Shown: positions 18,705 through 29,414, counted from the first letter of the stretch. The stretch is 64,000 bases of DNA from Providencia sp. PROV188 (GCF_027595165.1 NZ_CP097291.1:682001-746000), one strand, 5' to 3'. Notes: generated by a model from the letters alone, not told the origin. Program-made: numbers and translations.

Positions 18705-19700
18705 TTAGATTGAGTCTTCGAGGATCAGCTCAATGGCTTTTAACTCATTTTGGCTAAAATCACGATTTTCCATCATGCCGAGAGCGTCATCGATTTGGCT
18801 GATACGGCTTGCGCCGATAAGCACGGAAGTAATGCGGTCGTGGCGCAGTAACCACGCTAAAGACATTTGACTCAATTTTTGCCCACGATTTAAGGCTAAT
18901 TCATTGAGTTTTTTAACTTTTGCTAAAATAGCGGATGTAAGTCTTTCAGGCGGCAGTGATGGATTACCTGCTGCACGAGAATCAGCGGGAATACCATTGA
19001 GATAACGATCCGTTAAAATACCCCCAGCCAGTGGTGAGTAGGCAATCGAGCCGACACCTTCCTCTTCGAGCAAATCGAGGAGACCTTCTTCTGGGGTACG
19101 TTCTAGCATGGAGTATTTAGGTTGATGAATAAGGCAGGGGGTGCCCAGTTGATTGAGAATACGGATAGCTTCTTGCGCTGTTTCTGCTGGGTAATTCGAA
19201 ATTCCCACATAAAGCGCTTTACCTTGTCGAACGATCAAATCAAGGGCTGCCATGGTCTCTTCTAGTGGAGTTTGAGGATCGGGTCTATGGTGATAGAAAA
19301 TATCCACATAATCGACGCCAATTCTTTTTAAACTTTGGTTAAGACTGGCAACTAAATATTTTTTACTGCCCCAATCACCATAAGGACCTTCCCATATGGT
19401 GTAACCTGCTTTGGAGGAGATCACCATTTCATCGCGATAAGGACGAAAATCTTGTTGTAGAATGCGACCAAATTGTTGTTCTGCGGAGCCAGGAGGTGGC
19501 CCGTAATTGTTGGCGAGATCAAAATGGGTGATCCCATGATCAAACGCATGTCTTAACATGGCTCGGCAGTTCTCAATTGGCTTGTTGTCACCAAAATTAT
19601 GCCAGAGTCCTAAAGAGACAAGGGGGAGCTTTAATCCACTCCGACCGCACTGACGATATTCCATATCTGTGTAACGATGTGACGCAGCAGAATATGGCAT
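18705..19700 (-). CDS. Aldo/keto reductase, YghZ (GprA) type
   Basis: 331 residues, an NADPH-dependent (beta/alpha)8 reductase. It is closest to E. coli YghZ, which reduces L-glyceraldehyde 3-phosphate and methylglyoxal. The catalytic tetrad is visible as Asp and Tyr in HFDLANNYGPPPGSAE, Lys in SSKAGY and His in IFYHHRPD. The cofactor stretch VLIGASRISQ lies near the C-terminus. It has a strong GGAGG site. It lies between the glycine-rich pair and yaaA, is apparently monocistronic, and its physiological substrate cannot be read from sequence. Confidence 0.88.
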   Translation of the reverse strand: MPYSAASHRYTDMEYRQCGRSGLKLPLVSLGLWHNFGDNKPIENCRAMLRHAFDHGITHFDLANNYGPPPGSAEQQFGRILQQDFRPYRDEMVISSKAGYTIWEGPYGDWGSKKYLVASLNQSLKRIGVDYVDIFYHHRPDPQTPLEETMAALDLIVRQGKALYVGISNYPAETAQEAIRILNQLGTPCLIHQPKYSMLERTPEEGLLDLLEEEGVGSIAYSPLAGGILTDRYLNGIPADSRAAGNPSLPPERLTSAILAKVKKLNELALNRGQKLSQMSLAWLLRHDRITSVLIGASRISQIDDALGMMENRDFSQNELKAIELILEDSI

Positions 19701-19907
19701 GGCTCACCTCCAAAATAAATGGCAAAGATTTACTCGAATTTTGGCATAACTCTGTCGAGCTCACTGGTGAAAGAATGCTATACAGCTTAAGAGGTGATTA
19801 TTTTATCGCCAGATTGTGACGGGGATTTGAAATAAGATATCGTATGTTGAGTATGAGGCTTATAGGGTGTGATGCATTCCCCATAAGCCAACGTAGTGAG
19901 TCTATGA

Positions 19908-20684
19908 TTAGGCTTGCTCAGGTCGTGTAAAGACTAATTCATTACCTTTCGACTGCGCTTGATCAAATTGGTAGCCTTCTAAATTAAAGTCAGATAGCTG
20001 TTCGGATTTAGTCAGTTTATTTTGAATGATAAAACGGCTCATTAATCCGCGAGCTTTTTTTGCATAAAAACTGATGACTTTATATTTGCCATTTTTCTCA
20101 TCTAAGAAAACGGGTTTAATAATTTCAGCATCTAATTTTTTGGTATTCACAGACTTAAAATATTCATCAGAAGCTAAATTAACAAGGATATTATCTCCTT
20201 GCGCTGCCAGTGCTTTATTTAAATGCTGAGTGATGATATCTCCCCAGAATTCATATAAGTCTTTACCACGGCTGTTTTTAAGGCGAATTCCCATTTCCAA
20301 GCGATAAGGCTGCATTAAGTCTAATGGACGCAGCACACCATATAGCCCGGACAACATACGTAAATGTTGCTGAGAAAATTCAAAATCAGCGGGAGAAAAC
20401 GTTTCGGCTTGCATGCCGGTATACACGTCCCCTTTGAAGGCGAGGATGGCTTGGCGTGCATTATCAGGGGTAAAGTTTGGCTGCCATTCACCGAAACGCG
20501 CCGCATTCAGCCCTGCAAGTTTATCACTAATTTTCATTAAGCTGGCGATATCCGCTGGCGTGAGTTTTCGGCATGTTTTAATTAGTTTTTCAGACTCAGC
20601 GAGGAGCTCGGGTTGAGTAAACGTGTCGATGGCGAGCGGGCTTTCGTAGTCTAATGTCTTGGCAGGTGAAATAGTAATCAGCAT
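19908..20684 (-). CDS. yaaA: Peroxide stress protein YaaA
   Basis: 258 residues, the same length as E. coli YaaA (UPF0246/DUF328). The family protects against hydrogen peroxide by lowering free intracellular iron, and OxyR induces it in E. coli. The conserved start [13 protein letters not shown], the central [17 protein letters not shown] and the late [14 protein letters not shown] are present. It lies upstream of and divergent from talB, as in E. coli. Confidence 0.95.
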   Translation of the reverse strand: MLITISPAKTLDYESPLAIDTFTQPELLAESEKLIKTCRKLTPADIASLMKISDKLAGLNAARFGEWQPNFTPDNARQAILAFKGDVYTGMQAETFSPADFEFSQQHLRMLSGLYGVLRPLDLMQPYRLEMGIRLKNSRGKDLYEFWGDIITQHLNKALAAQGDNILVNLASDEYFKSVNTKKLDAEIIKPVFLDEKNGKYKVISFYAKKARGLMSRFIIQNKLTKSEQLSDFNLEGYQFDQAQSKGNELVFTRPEQA

Positions 20685-20950
20685 AACTTAACCCTTGTGA
20701 TAGTAAATTTATCCATTACTTTAACAAAAAATCAGATGAAATGGCGAATCGCTGTAATAAGTCGCGCTTATGGTGGTTATCTGGTTTACTGATGAGATTA
20801 CTCTACCTAGCTAAATGCATTCAGTTCCTAGGGATACCGCGAAAACGATTGCTGATCAAATAGTTGCTTTCAAGGATATTTCCTCGCTTGCAGCAACGTA
20901 GATGCGTGATATTATCATGGGACGGTGCGGCGCTAGCCTCAATTCCTTAA

Positions 20951-21039
20951 TAATACACAAAGTAGTTTAAGTTGCGGGTAGATGGCAAGGGTGAGTGAAT
21001 GTAGCCAACACCCCTACAACTTGAAGTATGACGGGTATA
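20951..21039 (-). repeat. ERIC (IRU) element, internally deleted form
   Basis: The right end reads ACTTGAAGTATGACGGGTATA, the complement of the ERIC left end, and the left end TAATACACAAAGTAGTTTAA matches the other terminus. The central palindrome (GGAGCTTAC... type) is missing, leaving 89 bases instead of about 127. It ends 17 bases before the talB start codon. Confidence 0.8.
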
Positions 21040-21056
21040 ACAACGAGATTAAAGAA

Positions 21057-22010
21057 ATGACCGACAAACTAACCTCCTTACGTAGTCTGACAACTGTTGT
21101 TGCCGATACTGGCGACATCGAAGCGATGAAGCTGTACAAACCACAAGATGCGACGACAAACCCATCGCTGATTTTAAATGCTGCACAAATTCCTGAGTAC
21201 CGTAAATTAATTGATGAAGCGGTAGAGTGGGCGCGTAAGCAAAGCAATAACCGTGAACAACAAGTTGTCGATGCATGTGACAAACTGGCTGTTAATATCG
21301 GTTTAGAAATTCTGAAATTAGTCCCAGGTCGTATTTCAACAGAAGTTGATGCGCGTCTTTCTTATGATGAAGAAGCGTGTATTACTAAAGCTCGCCGTCT
21401 GATGAAAATGTATAACGAAGCGGGTATCAGCAATGATCGCATTTTGATCAAATTAGCCTCTACTTGGCAGGGTATTCGCGCGGCGGAAAAACTGGAAAAA
21501 GAAGGCATCAACTGTAACTTAACTTTATTATTCTCTTTTGCTCAAGCGCGTGCTTGTGCGGAAGCTGGTGTTTACCTGATCTCTCCATTCGTAGGTCGTA
21601 TCCTTGACTGGTACAAAGCAAACACCGATAAAAAAGAGTTTGCTGCACATGAAGATCCAGGCGTGGTTTCTGTGACTGAAATCTACAACTTCTATAAAGC
21701 ACATGGTTATAAAACCGTCGTGATGGGCGCAAGCTTCCGTAACGTAGGTGAAATCATTGAGCTGGCAGGTTGTGACCGCCTGACTATCTCTCCAGCGCTG
21801 CTGAAAGAGCTGTCTGAATCACAAGGCGAATTAGTGTGTAAACTGAAAGATGAAGGTAAAACTCAAGAGCCAGGCGCTAAACTGACTGAAGCTGAGTTCT
21901 ACTGGCAGCATAATCAAGATCCAATGGCGGTTGATAAACTGTCTGACGGTATCCGTAAGTTTGCTGTAGACCAAGAAAAACTGGAAAAAATGATCGCAGC
22001 TCTGCTGTAA
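21057..22010 (+). CDS. talB: Transaldolase B
   Basis: 317 residues from MTDKLTSL, identical in length to E. coli TalB. It transfers a dihydroxyacetone unit from sedoheptulose 7-phosphate in the non-oxidative pentose phosphate pathway. The Schiff-base lysine is Lys132 in RILIKLAST, and the [10 protein letters not shown] motif is near 31. An upstream in-frame ATG at 20982 would add 25 residues translated out of an ERIC element and is rejected. The native Shine-Dalgarno is weak. The short leader between ERIC and ATG is only 17 bases. Confidence 0.97.
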   Translation: MTDKLTSLRSLTTVVADTGDIEAMKLYKPQDATTNPSLILNAAQIPEYRKLIDEAVEWARKQSNNREQQVVDACDKLAVNIGLEILKLVPGRISTEVDARLSYDEEACITKARRLMKMYNEAGISNDRILIKLASTWQGIRAAEKLEKEGINCNLTLLFSFAQARACAEAGVYLISPFVGRILDWYKANTDKKEFAAHEDPGVVSVTEIYNFYKAHGYKTVVMGASFRNVGEIIELAGCDRLTISPALLKELSESQGELVCKLKDEGKTQEPGAKLTEAEFYWQHNQDPMAVDKLSDGIRKFAVDQEKLEKMIAALL

Positions 22011-22025
22011 TTTCCTTTTTCTTAG

Positions 22026-22055
22026 AAAACCCAGTCAGTTGGCTGGGTTTTTTTA
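22026..22055 (+). terminator. talB terminator
   Basis: An AAAACCCAG / CTGGGTTTT stem followed by a long T-run, 16 bases after the talB stop. Confidence 0.9.
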
Positions 22056-22231
22056 TGCTGCGTTTTCATTGATTAAACTCTCAATTCCACATTTCGACAC
22101 AAACACGACGCTGTCAGGCATTCGACCTCATGGTATGATGCACCATGTTTATCATTATTGGCTTGGTATTAATTAAGTTAGTATTTTCTCGCCAAATGAA
22201 CGAATTTAAATGATTAATTTTTGAGGTTTGT

Positions 22232-22816
22232 ATGAATGAGTTGCGCATAGGTCTGGTGTCGGTTTCTGATCGTGCTTCAGGCGGTATCTACGAAGATAAA
22301 GGGATCCCAGCACTGGAGGAGTGGCTAACGAAAACCATCACCACGCCTTTTCGTTTAGAAACTCGTTTGATCCCTGATGAGCAAGTCATGATAGAGCAAA
22401 CGTTGTGTGAGCTGGTGGATGAATTTTCCTGTCATTTAGTCCTGACCACAGGCGGCACAGGTCCTGCTCGTCGAGATGTCACCCCAGATGCAACGCTTGC
22501 AGTTGCCGATCGCGAAATGCCTGGCTTTGGTGAGCAGATGCGCCAAATTAGCCTGAAGTTCGTGCCGACGGCGATTTTATCTCGCCAAGTTGGCGTGATC
22601 CGCAATCAGTCACTGATTTTAAACTTACCGGGGCAGCCAAAGGCGATTGCTGAAACCCTAGAAGGGCTGAAAGATAAAGAAGGAAATGTGCTGGTATCAG
22701 GCATTTTTGCGAGTGTGCCATACTGCATTCAACTACTTGATGGCCCATACATTGAAACAGACGAAAGCATCGTTAAAGCTTTCCGGCCAAAGTCGGCTAT
22801 TCGCACAGCCGAGTAA
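22232..22816 (+). CDS. mog: Molybdopterin adenylyltransferase Mog
   Basis: 194 residues. It adenylylates molybdopterin ahead of molybdate insertion. The MoCF-biosynthesis signatures TTGGTGPARRDVTPDAT and LPGQPKAIAETL are present. The start has a GAGG site and follows talB after its own promoter region, matching E. coli order. It converges on satP. Confidence 0.95.
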   Translation: MNELRIGLVSVSDRASGGIYEDKGIPALEEWLTKTITTPFRLETRLIPDEQVMIEQTLCELVDEFSCHLVLTTGGTGPARRDVTPDATLAVADREMPGFGEQMRQISLKFVPTAILSRQVGVIRNQSLILNLPGQPKAIAETLEGLKDKEGNVLVSGIFASVPYCIQLLDGPYIETDESIVKAFRPKSAIRTAE

Positions 22817-22823
22817 TCCCTTC

Positions 22824-22862
22824 TAAAAAATCAGGCAGAACGTGATGTCTGCCTGATAATTC
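22824..22862. terminator. Terminator mog / satP
   Basis: A 10-bp perfect stem ATCAGGCAGA / TCTGCCTGAT. The T-run is strong on the minus strand (for satP) and weaker on the plus strand. Confidence 0.7.
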
Positions 22863-22908
22863 TTGTTACAGTTTTCTTTCTGTCTATTTAGCTTAACAGG
22901 CTATCGAC

Positions 22909-23475
22909 TCAGCTGCGTTGGCCAATTGGCAGGATGGTTTTGCCATACTGCTCATTTAAGATCTCAGCGACAGCCAGATAGAATGCGCTCGCTCCACAGA
23001 TAATTCCTTCATAGCCCGCATATTGAAGCAGAGTGGAATCGTTGGTCAAATTACCCACCGCTAACATTGCAAACAGTACGGTTAGGCTGCCAAAGATAAA
23101 TTGCAGCACAAAATTTGCTTTGAAGGTGCCTAAGAACATAAAGAAAGTAAAGATCCCCCATAAGAGAAGGAACATCCCTAAAAATGTAGGGTCAGTTGCT
23201 TCAGCTAATCCCATGGTCGGTAAAAACAGCAGACCAACTAACGCAAGCCAAAAGAAGCCGTAAGAGGTAAATGCAGTCGCACCGAACGTATTACCTTTCT
23301 TATATTCAATAAGCCCAGCAATCACTTGCGCGATACCACCATAGAAAATCCCCATACTTAAAATCACAGATGAGAGAGGGAAAAAGCCTGCATTATGAAT
23401 ATTCAGCAGGATTGTTGTCATACCAAAGCCCAATAAACCGAGTGGGCCTGGATTGGCAAGCGAACTAGATTGCAT
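22909..23475 (-). CDS. satP: Succinate-acetate/proton symporter SatP
   Basis: An AceTr (GPR1/FUN34/YaaH) family inner-membrane protein, 188 residues from MQSSSLANPG, the same length as E. coli YaaH. The family signature NPGPLGLLGFG follows the N-terminus (E. coli has NPAPLGL). Six hydrophobic helices can be counted. A longer frame adds 34 residues but lacks similarity, while this start has AGAGG upstream. It imports acetate and succinate with protons. Confidence 0.94.
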   Translation of the reverse strand: MQSSSLANPGPLGLLGFGMTTILLNIHNAGFFPLSSVILSMGIFYGGIAQVIAGLIEYKKGNTFGATAFTSYGFFWLALVGLLFLPTMGLAEATDPTFLGMFLLLWGIFTFFMFLGTFKANFVLQFIFGSLTVLFAMLAVGNLTNDSTLLQYAGYEGIICGASAFYLAVAEILNEQYGKTILPIGQRS

Positions 23476-23631
23476 ATAACCTCTGGTAAAGTATTTAAAA
23501 ATCAAATAGATACAATAAACTTTTGTAGCCCCATAGGACGGGAGGCGCATAATACGCAGTTTTAATTGTCGAAACAATGATCAAGAGACGGGTTTTTTTG
23601 CATTAAATGTAAAACTTTTTTAGTTTTGCCC

Positions 23632-23659
23632 CTTGATGAATGAATTTGTGACCCCATCT
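23632..23659 (+). promoter_or_regulatory. Sigma-32 promoter P1 of dnaKJ
   Basis: CTTGATG (23632-23638), 13 bases, then CCCCATCT (23652-23659). This is a near-consensus heat-shock promoter and nearly the same as E. coli dnaK P1. Confidence 0.85.
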
Positions 23660-23749
23660 TTAAGACATCAACAGTTATCAATCTAAATTATTGCGAATTG
23701 CAAAAAGAATTAAGGTTGCAAAAAAAATCAAGGTTGAAGTAAAAACTCC

Positions 23750-23778
23750 CTTGAAAATGAAATATTGAGCCTTATATA
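23750..23778 (+). promoter_or_regulatory. Second sigma-32-like promoter P2 of dnaKJ
   Basis: CTTGAAA (23750-23756), 13 bases, then CCTTATATA. The -35 is consensus and the -10 degenerate. E. coli dnaK also has a second heat-shock promoter nearer to the gene. Confidence 0.6.
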
Positions 23779-23826
23779 GATTGATATCGAAATTAAATGA
23801 AAAGAATTCCTTTGGAGGCGTTTTAA

Positions 23827-25740
23827 ATGGGTAAAATTATTGGTATCGATTTAGGTACAACTAACTCATGCGTTGCAATTATGGATGGCACTACTGCGCG
23901 TGTTCTTGAGAACAGCGAGGGTGATAGAACTACTCCTTCCATCATTGCATATACACAAGATGGTGAAATTTTAGTTGGTCAGCCAGCAAAACGTCAGGCT
24001 GTCACTAACCCAGAAAATACATTATTTGCGATCAAACGTTTGATCGGTCGTCGTTTCCAAGACGAAGAAGTTCAGCGCGACGTGTCTATCATGCCATACA
24101 AAATTGTAGCGGCTGATAACGGTGATGCGTGGTTAGATGTGAAAGGCCAAAAAATGGCACCGCCACAAGTTTCTGCTGAAGTGCTGAAAAAAATGAAGAA
24201 AACAGCGGAAGACTATCTGGGTGAACCAGTAACTGAAGCGGTTATCACTGTTCCAGCTTACTTTAACGATGCTCAGCGTCAAGCAACCAAAGATGCGGGT
24301 CGTATCGCTGGTTTAGAAGTAAAACGTATCATCAACGAACCAACAGCAGCAGCGCTGGCTTACGGTTTAGATAGAGAAGTTGGCAACCGTACTATCGCGG
24401 TTTACGACTTAGGTGGTGGTACATTCGACTTATCAATCATCGAAATCGATGAAGTTGATGGCGAAAAAACCTATGAAGTTCTGGCAACTAACGGTGACAC
24501 TCACTTAGGTGGTGAAGACTTCGATACTCGTTTAATCAACTATTTAGTTGACGAGTTTAAGAAAGAACAAGGTGTTGATCTGCGTAACGATCCACTGGCA
24601 ATGCAACGTCTGAAAGAGTCTGCTGAAAAAGCAAAAATTGAGCTGTCTTCTGCTCAACAAACTGACGTTAACCTGCCATACATCACAGCAGATGCGACAG
24701 GTCCAAAACACATGAACATCAAAGTGACTCGTGCAAAACTGGAGTCACTGGTAGAAGATTTAGTTAAACGTTCTATGGAGCCAGTTAAAGTTGCTCTGCA
24801 AGACGCTGGTTTAAGTGTAGGTGACATCAACGACGTTATCTTAGTTGGTGGTCAGACTCGTATGCCAATGGTTCAGAAAGTTGTTGCTGATTTCTTTGGT
24901 AAAGAACCACGTAAAGACGTTAACCCAGACGAAGCCGTTGCAATGGGTGCAGCAGTACAAGGTGGTGTATTAGCGGGTGATGTTAAAGACGTTCTGTTAC
25001 TTGACGTAACTCCACTGTCTTTAGGTATCGAAACCATGGGTGGCGTGATGACTTCGTTAATTTCGAAGAACACCACAATCCCAACTAAACACAGCCAAGT
25101 GTTCTCTACTGCAGAAGATAACCAAGCAGCCGTGACCATTCACGTACTGCAAGGTGAGCGTAAACGTGCGAGTGATAACAAATCACTGGGTCAGTTTAAC
25201 TTAGATGGTATTCAAGCAGCGCCACGCGGTATGCCGCAAATCGAAGTGACTTTTGACATCGATGCGGACGGTATCCTGCATGTTTCTGCGAAAGACAAAA
25301 ACAGCGGTCGCGAGCAAAACATCACCATTAAGGCATCTTCTGGTCTGAATGACGAGGAAATCGAAAAAATGGTACGTGACGCAGAAGCTAACGCTGAAGC
25401 AGACCGTAAATTTGAAGAGTTAGTGCAGGTTCGCAACCAAGCAGACCAACTGATTCACGGTACTCGTAAACAAATCGAAGAAGCAGGCGACAAATTACCA
25501 GCTGAAGATAAAGCGAACATCGAAAAAGCAACTTCAGAATTAGAAGTCGTTTCTAAAGGTGAAGATAAAGCTGAAATCGAAGCGAAAATCCAAGCGCTGG
25601 TAACGGCATCTGCGAAACTTCTGGAAATTGCACAGCAACAAGCTCAAGCGGGCGCTGCGGGTGCAGGTGCAGAAGCGAAGAAAGATGACGATGTTGTTGA
25701 CGCTGAATTCGAAGAAGTTAACGACAAAGACAAAAAATAA
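23827..25740 (+). CDS. dnaK: Hsp70 chaperone DnaK
   Basis: 637 residues. The actin-like ATPase domain (about 1-385) has [26 protein letters not shown] and the catalytic Thr199 region GGEDFDTRL. The interdomain linker is [13 protein letters not shown]. The substrate-binding domain and helical lid follow, and the acidic tail ends [17 protein letters not shown]. It works with DnaJ and GrpE in folding and disaggregation and in sigma-32 control. The start has GGAGG. Expression is heat-shock driven from the two promoters upstream. Confidence 0.99.
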   Translation: MGKIIGIDLGTTNSCVAIMDGTTARVLENSEGDRTTPSIIAYTQDGEILVGQPAKRQAVTNPENTLFAIKRLIGRRFQDEEVQRDVSIMPYKIVAADNGDAWLDVKGQKMAPPQVSAEVLKKMKKTAEDYLGEPVTEAVITVPAYFNDAQRQATKDAGRIAGLEVKRIINEPTAAALAYGLDREVGNRTIAVYDLGGGTFDLSIIEIDEVDGEKTYEVLATNGDTHLGGEDFDTRLINYLVDEFKKEQGVDLRNDPLAMQRLKESAEKAKIELSSAQQTDVNLPYITADATGPKHMNIKVTRAKLESLVEDLVKRSMEPVKVALQDAGLSVGDINDVILVGGQTRMPMVQKVVADFFGKEPRKDVNPDEAVAMGAAVQGGVLAGDVKDVLLLDVTPLSLGIETMGGVMTSLISKNTTIPTKHSQVFSTAEDNQAAVTIHVLQGERKRASDNKSLGQFNLDGIQAAPRGMPQIEVTFDIDADGILHVSAKDKNSGREQNITIKASSGLNDEEIEKMVRDAEANAEADRKFEELVQVRNQADQLIHGTRKQIEEAGDKLPAEDKANIEKATSELEVVSKGEDKAEIEAKIQALVTASAKLLEIAQQQAQAGAAGAGAEAKKDDDVVDAEFEEVNDKDKK

Positions 25741-25795
25741 GGCCCTTAGCGGGCGCAGTGACTATCGCAATAATGTTAAATAGTGACTGATACCG

Positions 25796-25829
25796 GACAC
25801 GGGCGTTGAGGGAACTCTGCGCCCGTGTC
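25796..25829 (+). other. dnaK-dnaJ intercistronic hairpin
   Basis: A perfect 10-bp stem GACACGGGCG / CGCCCGTGTC with a 14-base loop, without a T-run. It probably modulates mRNA stability or DnaJ yield rather than ending transcription. Confidence 0.7.
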
Positions 25830-25850
25830 TGCATGTTAAGGGAAAAATAA

Positions 25851-26999
25851 ATGGCGAAAAGAGATTTTTATGAGGTTTTAGGCCTCGAAAAAAATGCTTC
25901 AGAAAAAGACATTAAGCGAGCGTATAAGCGCTTAGCAATGAAATACCATCCTGACCGCAATCAGGAAAACAAAGATGAATCTGAAGAGAAATTCAAAGAG
26001 ATAAAAGAAGCTTACGAAGTCCTGTCCGATGAGCAAAAACGTGCCGCTTACGATCAATATGGTCATGCCGCGTTTGAACAAGGCGGTATGGGTGGCGGAG
26101 GTGGATTCGGCGGCTTTGGTGGCGGCGATTTCAACAGTGATATTTTTGGTGACATCTTCGGTGACATTTTTGGTGGCGGTCGTCGTCAACAGCGCCCAAG
26201 CCGTGGTTCTGATCTGCAATACAACATGGAACTGACTCTTGAAGAAGCAGTCCGTGGAGTGACCAAAGAGATCCGTATTCCAACGCTCGAAAGCTGTGAC
26301 GTGTGCCACGGTAGCGGTGCAAAACCAGGCACTAGCGCAGATACATGCCAAACCTGTCACGGTATGGGCCAAGTACACATGCGCCAAGGTTTCTTCTCAG
26401 TACAACAACCTTGCCCAACCTGTCACGGTCGCGGGAAAGTTATCAAAGACCCATGCAACAAATGTCATGGCCAAGGTCGCGTTGAAAAATACAAAACCTT
26501 ATCCGTTAAGATCCCTGCAGGGGTTGATACGGGTGACCGTGTTCGTTTATCCGGTGAAGGTGAAGCCGGTGCGAATGGTGCACCAGCAGGGGATTTATTC
26601 GTTCAAATGCATGTTTTACCTCACGATATTTTTGAGCGTGATGGTAATAACTTACATTGTGAAGTGCCAATCAACTTTGCAGCAGCAGCGCTGGGCGGCG
26701 AAATTGAAGTCCCAACCCTTGATGGTCGCGTTAAACTGAAAATTCCTGCGGAAACCCAAACGGGCAAAACGTTCCGTATGAAAGGTAAGGGCGTGAAGTC
26801 AGTACGTGGTGGTATGCAAGGTGATTTAATGTGTCACATTGTTGTCGAAACCCCAGTCAAACTGAATGAGAAACAAAAAGAGTTACTCAGAGAGTTTGGT
26901 GAGTCGTTAGGCGGTACGGGTGGCGAGAAAAATAGCCCACGTTCAAAACGCTTCTTAGATGGCGTGAAAAAATTCTTTGATGATTTAACCAATAAATAA
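25851..26999 (+). CDS. dnaJ: Hsp40 co-chaperone DnaJ
   Basis: 382 residues. The J domain (1-70) carries YHPDRN with the HPD that stimulates DnaK. A Gly/Phe-rich segment follows (about 75-115). The four zinc-binding repeats are [24 protein letters not shown] and CNKCHGQG (about 145-210), then the client-binding beta domains. It lies 110 bases after dnaK in the same operon and ends at a hairpin shared with the convergent amidohydrolase gene. Confidence 0.98.
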   Translation: MAKRDFYEVLGLEKNASEKDIKRAYKRLAMKYHPDRNQENKDESEEKFKEIKEAYEVLSDEQKRAAYDQYGHAAFEQGGMGGGGGFGGFGGGDFNSDIFGDIFGDIFGGGRRQQRPSRGSDLQYNMELTLEEAVRGVTKEIRIPTLESCDVCHGSGAKPGTSADTCQTCHGMGQVHMRQGFFSVQQPCPTCHGRGKVIKDPCNKCHGQGRVEKYKTLSVKIPAGVDTGDRVRLSGEGEAGANGAPAGDLFVQMHVLPHDIFERDGNNLHCEVPINFAAAALGGEIEVPTLDGRVKLKIPAETQTGKTFRMKGKGVKSVRGGMQGDLMCHIVVETPVKLNEKQKELLREFGESLGGTGGEKNSPRSKRFLDGVKKFFDDLTNK

Positions 27000-27023
27000 G
27001 GGTTAATCGCTAAGTTAAGAATC

Positions 27024-27063
27024 ATGGCTGATCCAGTGAAAAACTGAATCAGCCATTTTTTTA
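27024..27063. terminator. dnaJ terminator
   Basis: ATGGCTGATCCAGT pairs with ACTGAATCAGCCAT through 13 of 14 positions, followed by seven T. The convergent gene stops inside the T-run, so its own 3' end may use it too. Confidence 0.85.
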
Positions 27064-28461
27064 TTTCACAGTTTCACCGCTGGCAACCACGGTTTTACGA
27101 ACTTGATCGGCAAATTGTAGAGCCTCTTTCACAATCGCATTTTCATCAACTGTGAGTACTTTGCGGTCTTCCATTAATAGGTTTCCATCCACAATGGTAT
27201 GGCGTACATTGGAAGCATTCGCGCCATAAACCAGTGCGGCATAAGGGCTATACATCGGAACCATATTCGGCGATTTTGTATCGACAACGATAATATCTGC
27301 CAATTTCCCCGCTTCTAGAGAGCCTAACTTATCTTCCATGTGAATGGCTTTTGCGGAGCCTTTGGTCGCTAATTCAACCACGGTAATGGGCGGCATTGCA
27401 GCTCTATCTTTATTTTCGAGCTTATGAATTTTACCTACTAAATTTAGTTCATTCATGGTTGTTAAGGTATTGCTGGACATCGGACCATCGGTTCCTAAGC
27501 CTACACGAACTCCTTTTGCTAACATCGCGGTCACTGGTGCAACACCTTTGGCTGATTTGGTATTCGCACTGACATTATGAGCCACTCCAACATCATACTG
27601 TTTGAGTAGGTTGATATCGTTTTCATCAACCATAATGGCATGAGCCGCAATGACTTTGTTATTCAATGCACCGATATCAGCCATATATTGAACCGGGCTT
27701 TTTCCGCCAGTACGCTTGGCAATTTCTTCTTGTTCTCGATCGGTTTCCGCTAAGTGGATCATCACGGGAACATTAAGTTCTTGAGAAAGTTTAGCAATTT
27801 TCTGTAGATGCTCAGTGGTATTGGTATAAGGTGCGTGAGGAGCAAAAGCTGGCGTAATGCGCGGGTGGTCTTTGTATTGGTTGATAAAATTCACCGCATA
27901 AGCGATACCTTCATCAGCATTTTTAGCATCGGCAACAGGGAATTTGATCACAGATTCCCCAAGGATCGCTCGCATACCAATTTTATCGACAGTTTTCGCA
28001 ACTTCATCTTCAAAATAGTACATATCCACGTAAGTTGTAACGCCACCTTTGACCATTTCGACGTTGGCTAAGTTAGCGCCTACTCGCACCATTTCACGGG
28101 AAACCATCTTGCTCTCTAATGGGAAGATATAGCGGTGCAAACGGTCGGGGACATCGTCGGCAAGGGAACGAAATACAGTCATTGATGCGTGAGTATGGGT
28201 ATTGATTAACCCTGGCATGACTATATCGCCATCAACATTTAGCCGTTTTTTGGCGGTATATTGTGTCGCAAGCTCAGGGCCGCCAACAGCGATAATTTTA
28301 TTTTTATCAATAACAACAGTCCCATTCTCAATAACTTGATTATTGGCATCCATTGTCAAAACAGTACCATCAACAATGATTAAATCCGCTGGAGTGGTGG
28401 CAAGTGCCGCGATAGGTGCTGCCATCATCGATATGGCAACGAGAGATCGGAGTAATGTCAT
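27061..28461 (-). CDS. Exported amidohydrolase, MTA/SAH or chlorohydrolase (TRZ/ATZ) type
   Basis: 466 residues from the ATG with GAGGT just upstream; a longer frame from TTG is not needed. The metal-dependent hydrolase core has THTHASM, MIHLAETDREQEE, HAIMVDENDI and GTDGPMSSNT, the ligands expected in 5-methylthioadenosine/S-adenosylhomocysteine deaminase-like enzymes. The N-terminus (MTLLRSLVAISMMAAPIAAL, cleavage near ALAT) looks like a Sec signal peptide, which is unusual for this normally cytosolic family. The next gene upstream on the same strand is an EamA permease, 104 bases away. Substrate unknown; a nucleoside or amine deaminase acting in the periplasm is a guess. Confidence 0.82.
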   Translation of the reverse strand: MTLLRSLVAISMMAAPIAALATTPADLIIVDGTVLTMDANNQVIENGTVVIDKNKIIAVGGPELATQYTAKKRLNVDGDIVMPGLINTHTHASMTVFRSLADDVPDRLHRYIFPLESKMVSREMVRVGANLANVEMVKGGVTTYVDMYYFEDEVAKTVDKIGMRAILGESVIKFPVADAKNADEGIAYAVNFINQYKDHPRITPAFAPHAPYTNTTEHLQKIAKLSQELNVPVMIHLAETDREQEEIAKRTGGKSPVQYMADIGALNNKVIAAHAIMVDENDINLLKQYDVGVAHNVSANTKSAKGVAPVTAMLAKGVRVGLGTDGPMSSNTLTTMNELNLVGKIHKLENKDRAAMPPITVVELATKGSAKAIHMEDKLGSLEAGKLADIIVVDTKSPNMVPMYSPYAALVYGANASNVRHTIVDGNLLMEDRKVLTVDENAIVKEALQFADQVRKTVVASGETVK

Positions 28462-28565
28462 TCTTACCTCATGACTCAATGAAAAATAGGGCTAAAAATT
28501 ATTTGTATCAAATATTATGGGCATCAAATATAGGATGTAAAACTTATCTTCTAAGCACCGCTATC

Positions 28566-29414
28566 TTAACTGGATAGTTTCGCCAGTAACACCCCAAGTA
28601 AGATGACAATACAGGCGAGGACTCGCATTCCATTAAATTTCTCTTTAAGAAATACAATGGAAAGAAACATAGCAAAAAGGACACTAGTTTCACGAATAGC
28701 AGCAACGAGTACGATGGGGGCTTGGCTCATTGCCCAGATTGCGATGCCGTAGCTAATTATCTGCATTAACCCGCCAAGCAACCCTGAGCGCCAATATTGC
28801 CTAAACCCGTGTAGTAATGAACTTTTGTATTTCATCACTCCGGGGATGGCGAGTACCGCACCATTTAATAAAAACAGCCATAGGGTATAAACAACGGGAT
28901 CTTGGCTGGCTCTAGCGCCATATCCATCCGAGAGGGTATAACAAGCCGTAAAAAAGGCAGTGCACAATGCAAAGCTAAGCGCTTTACCTTTGATATTCAA
29001 AGTAAATTTTCGACCTGCAAACGCGATGGCTACCACGCCTGAAATGATGAAAATAATCCCTACAAAACTCATAAATGGTAAGGATTCATTGAATAAAACA
29101 ATACTTAATAACGCGGTGATTAAAGGGGCTGAGCCGCGAGAAATAGGGTAAATTTGGCTGAGGTCACCATGGTTATAAGCTTGGCTGAGAAAATAGATAT
29201 AACCGATGTGAAATAATACTGACAAAGCTAGCCACGGGACGGCATCGGGAGATGGCAGCCCAAACCAAAAGAGAGCTGGAATAGTTAAAATTCCAGAAAA
29301 AACAGCAATCATTATCAAACCAAAGAAGCGGTCATTACCAAATTTAACCAGAGCATTCCAACTGGCATGGCAAAACGCAGCAAACAGCACAGAAAGCAGT
29401 ACGTATAGGGACAT
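28566..29414 (-). CDS. EamA/DMT family permease
   Basis: About 282 residues from the ATG at 29414 (MSLYVLLS). An in-frame GTG 72 bases earlier would add a hydrophilic 24-residue tail, and neither start has a good Shine-Dalgarno. The protein has ten hydrophobic helices in two EamA halves, each about 130 residues, with the typical VLFNESLPFMSFVGIIFI and VFLKEKFNGMRVLACIVI ends. These are drug/metabolite exporters of the inner membrane, and the substrate cannot be told. Same direction as the exported amidohydrolase downstream, so they may be cotranscribed. Confidence 0.8.
   Translation of the reverse strand: MSLYVLLSVLFAAFCHASWNALVKFGNDRFFGLIMIAVFSGILTIPALFWFGLPSPDAVPWLALSVLFHIGYIYFLSQAYNHGDLSQIYPISRGSAPLITALLSIVLFNESLPFMSFVGIIFIISGVVAIAFAGRKFTLNIKGKALSFALCTAFFTACYTLSDGYGARASQDPVVYTLWLFLLNGAVLAIPGVMKYKSSLLHGFRQYWRSGLLGGLMQIISYGIAIWAMSQAPIVLVAAIRETSVLFAMFLSIVFLKEKFNGMRVLACIVILLGVLLAKLSS

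Noticed and set aside
20982..21056. 25-residue N-terminal extension of TalB
   Set aside because: It is translated ERIC sequence; the family begins at MTDKL.
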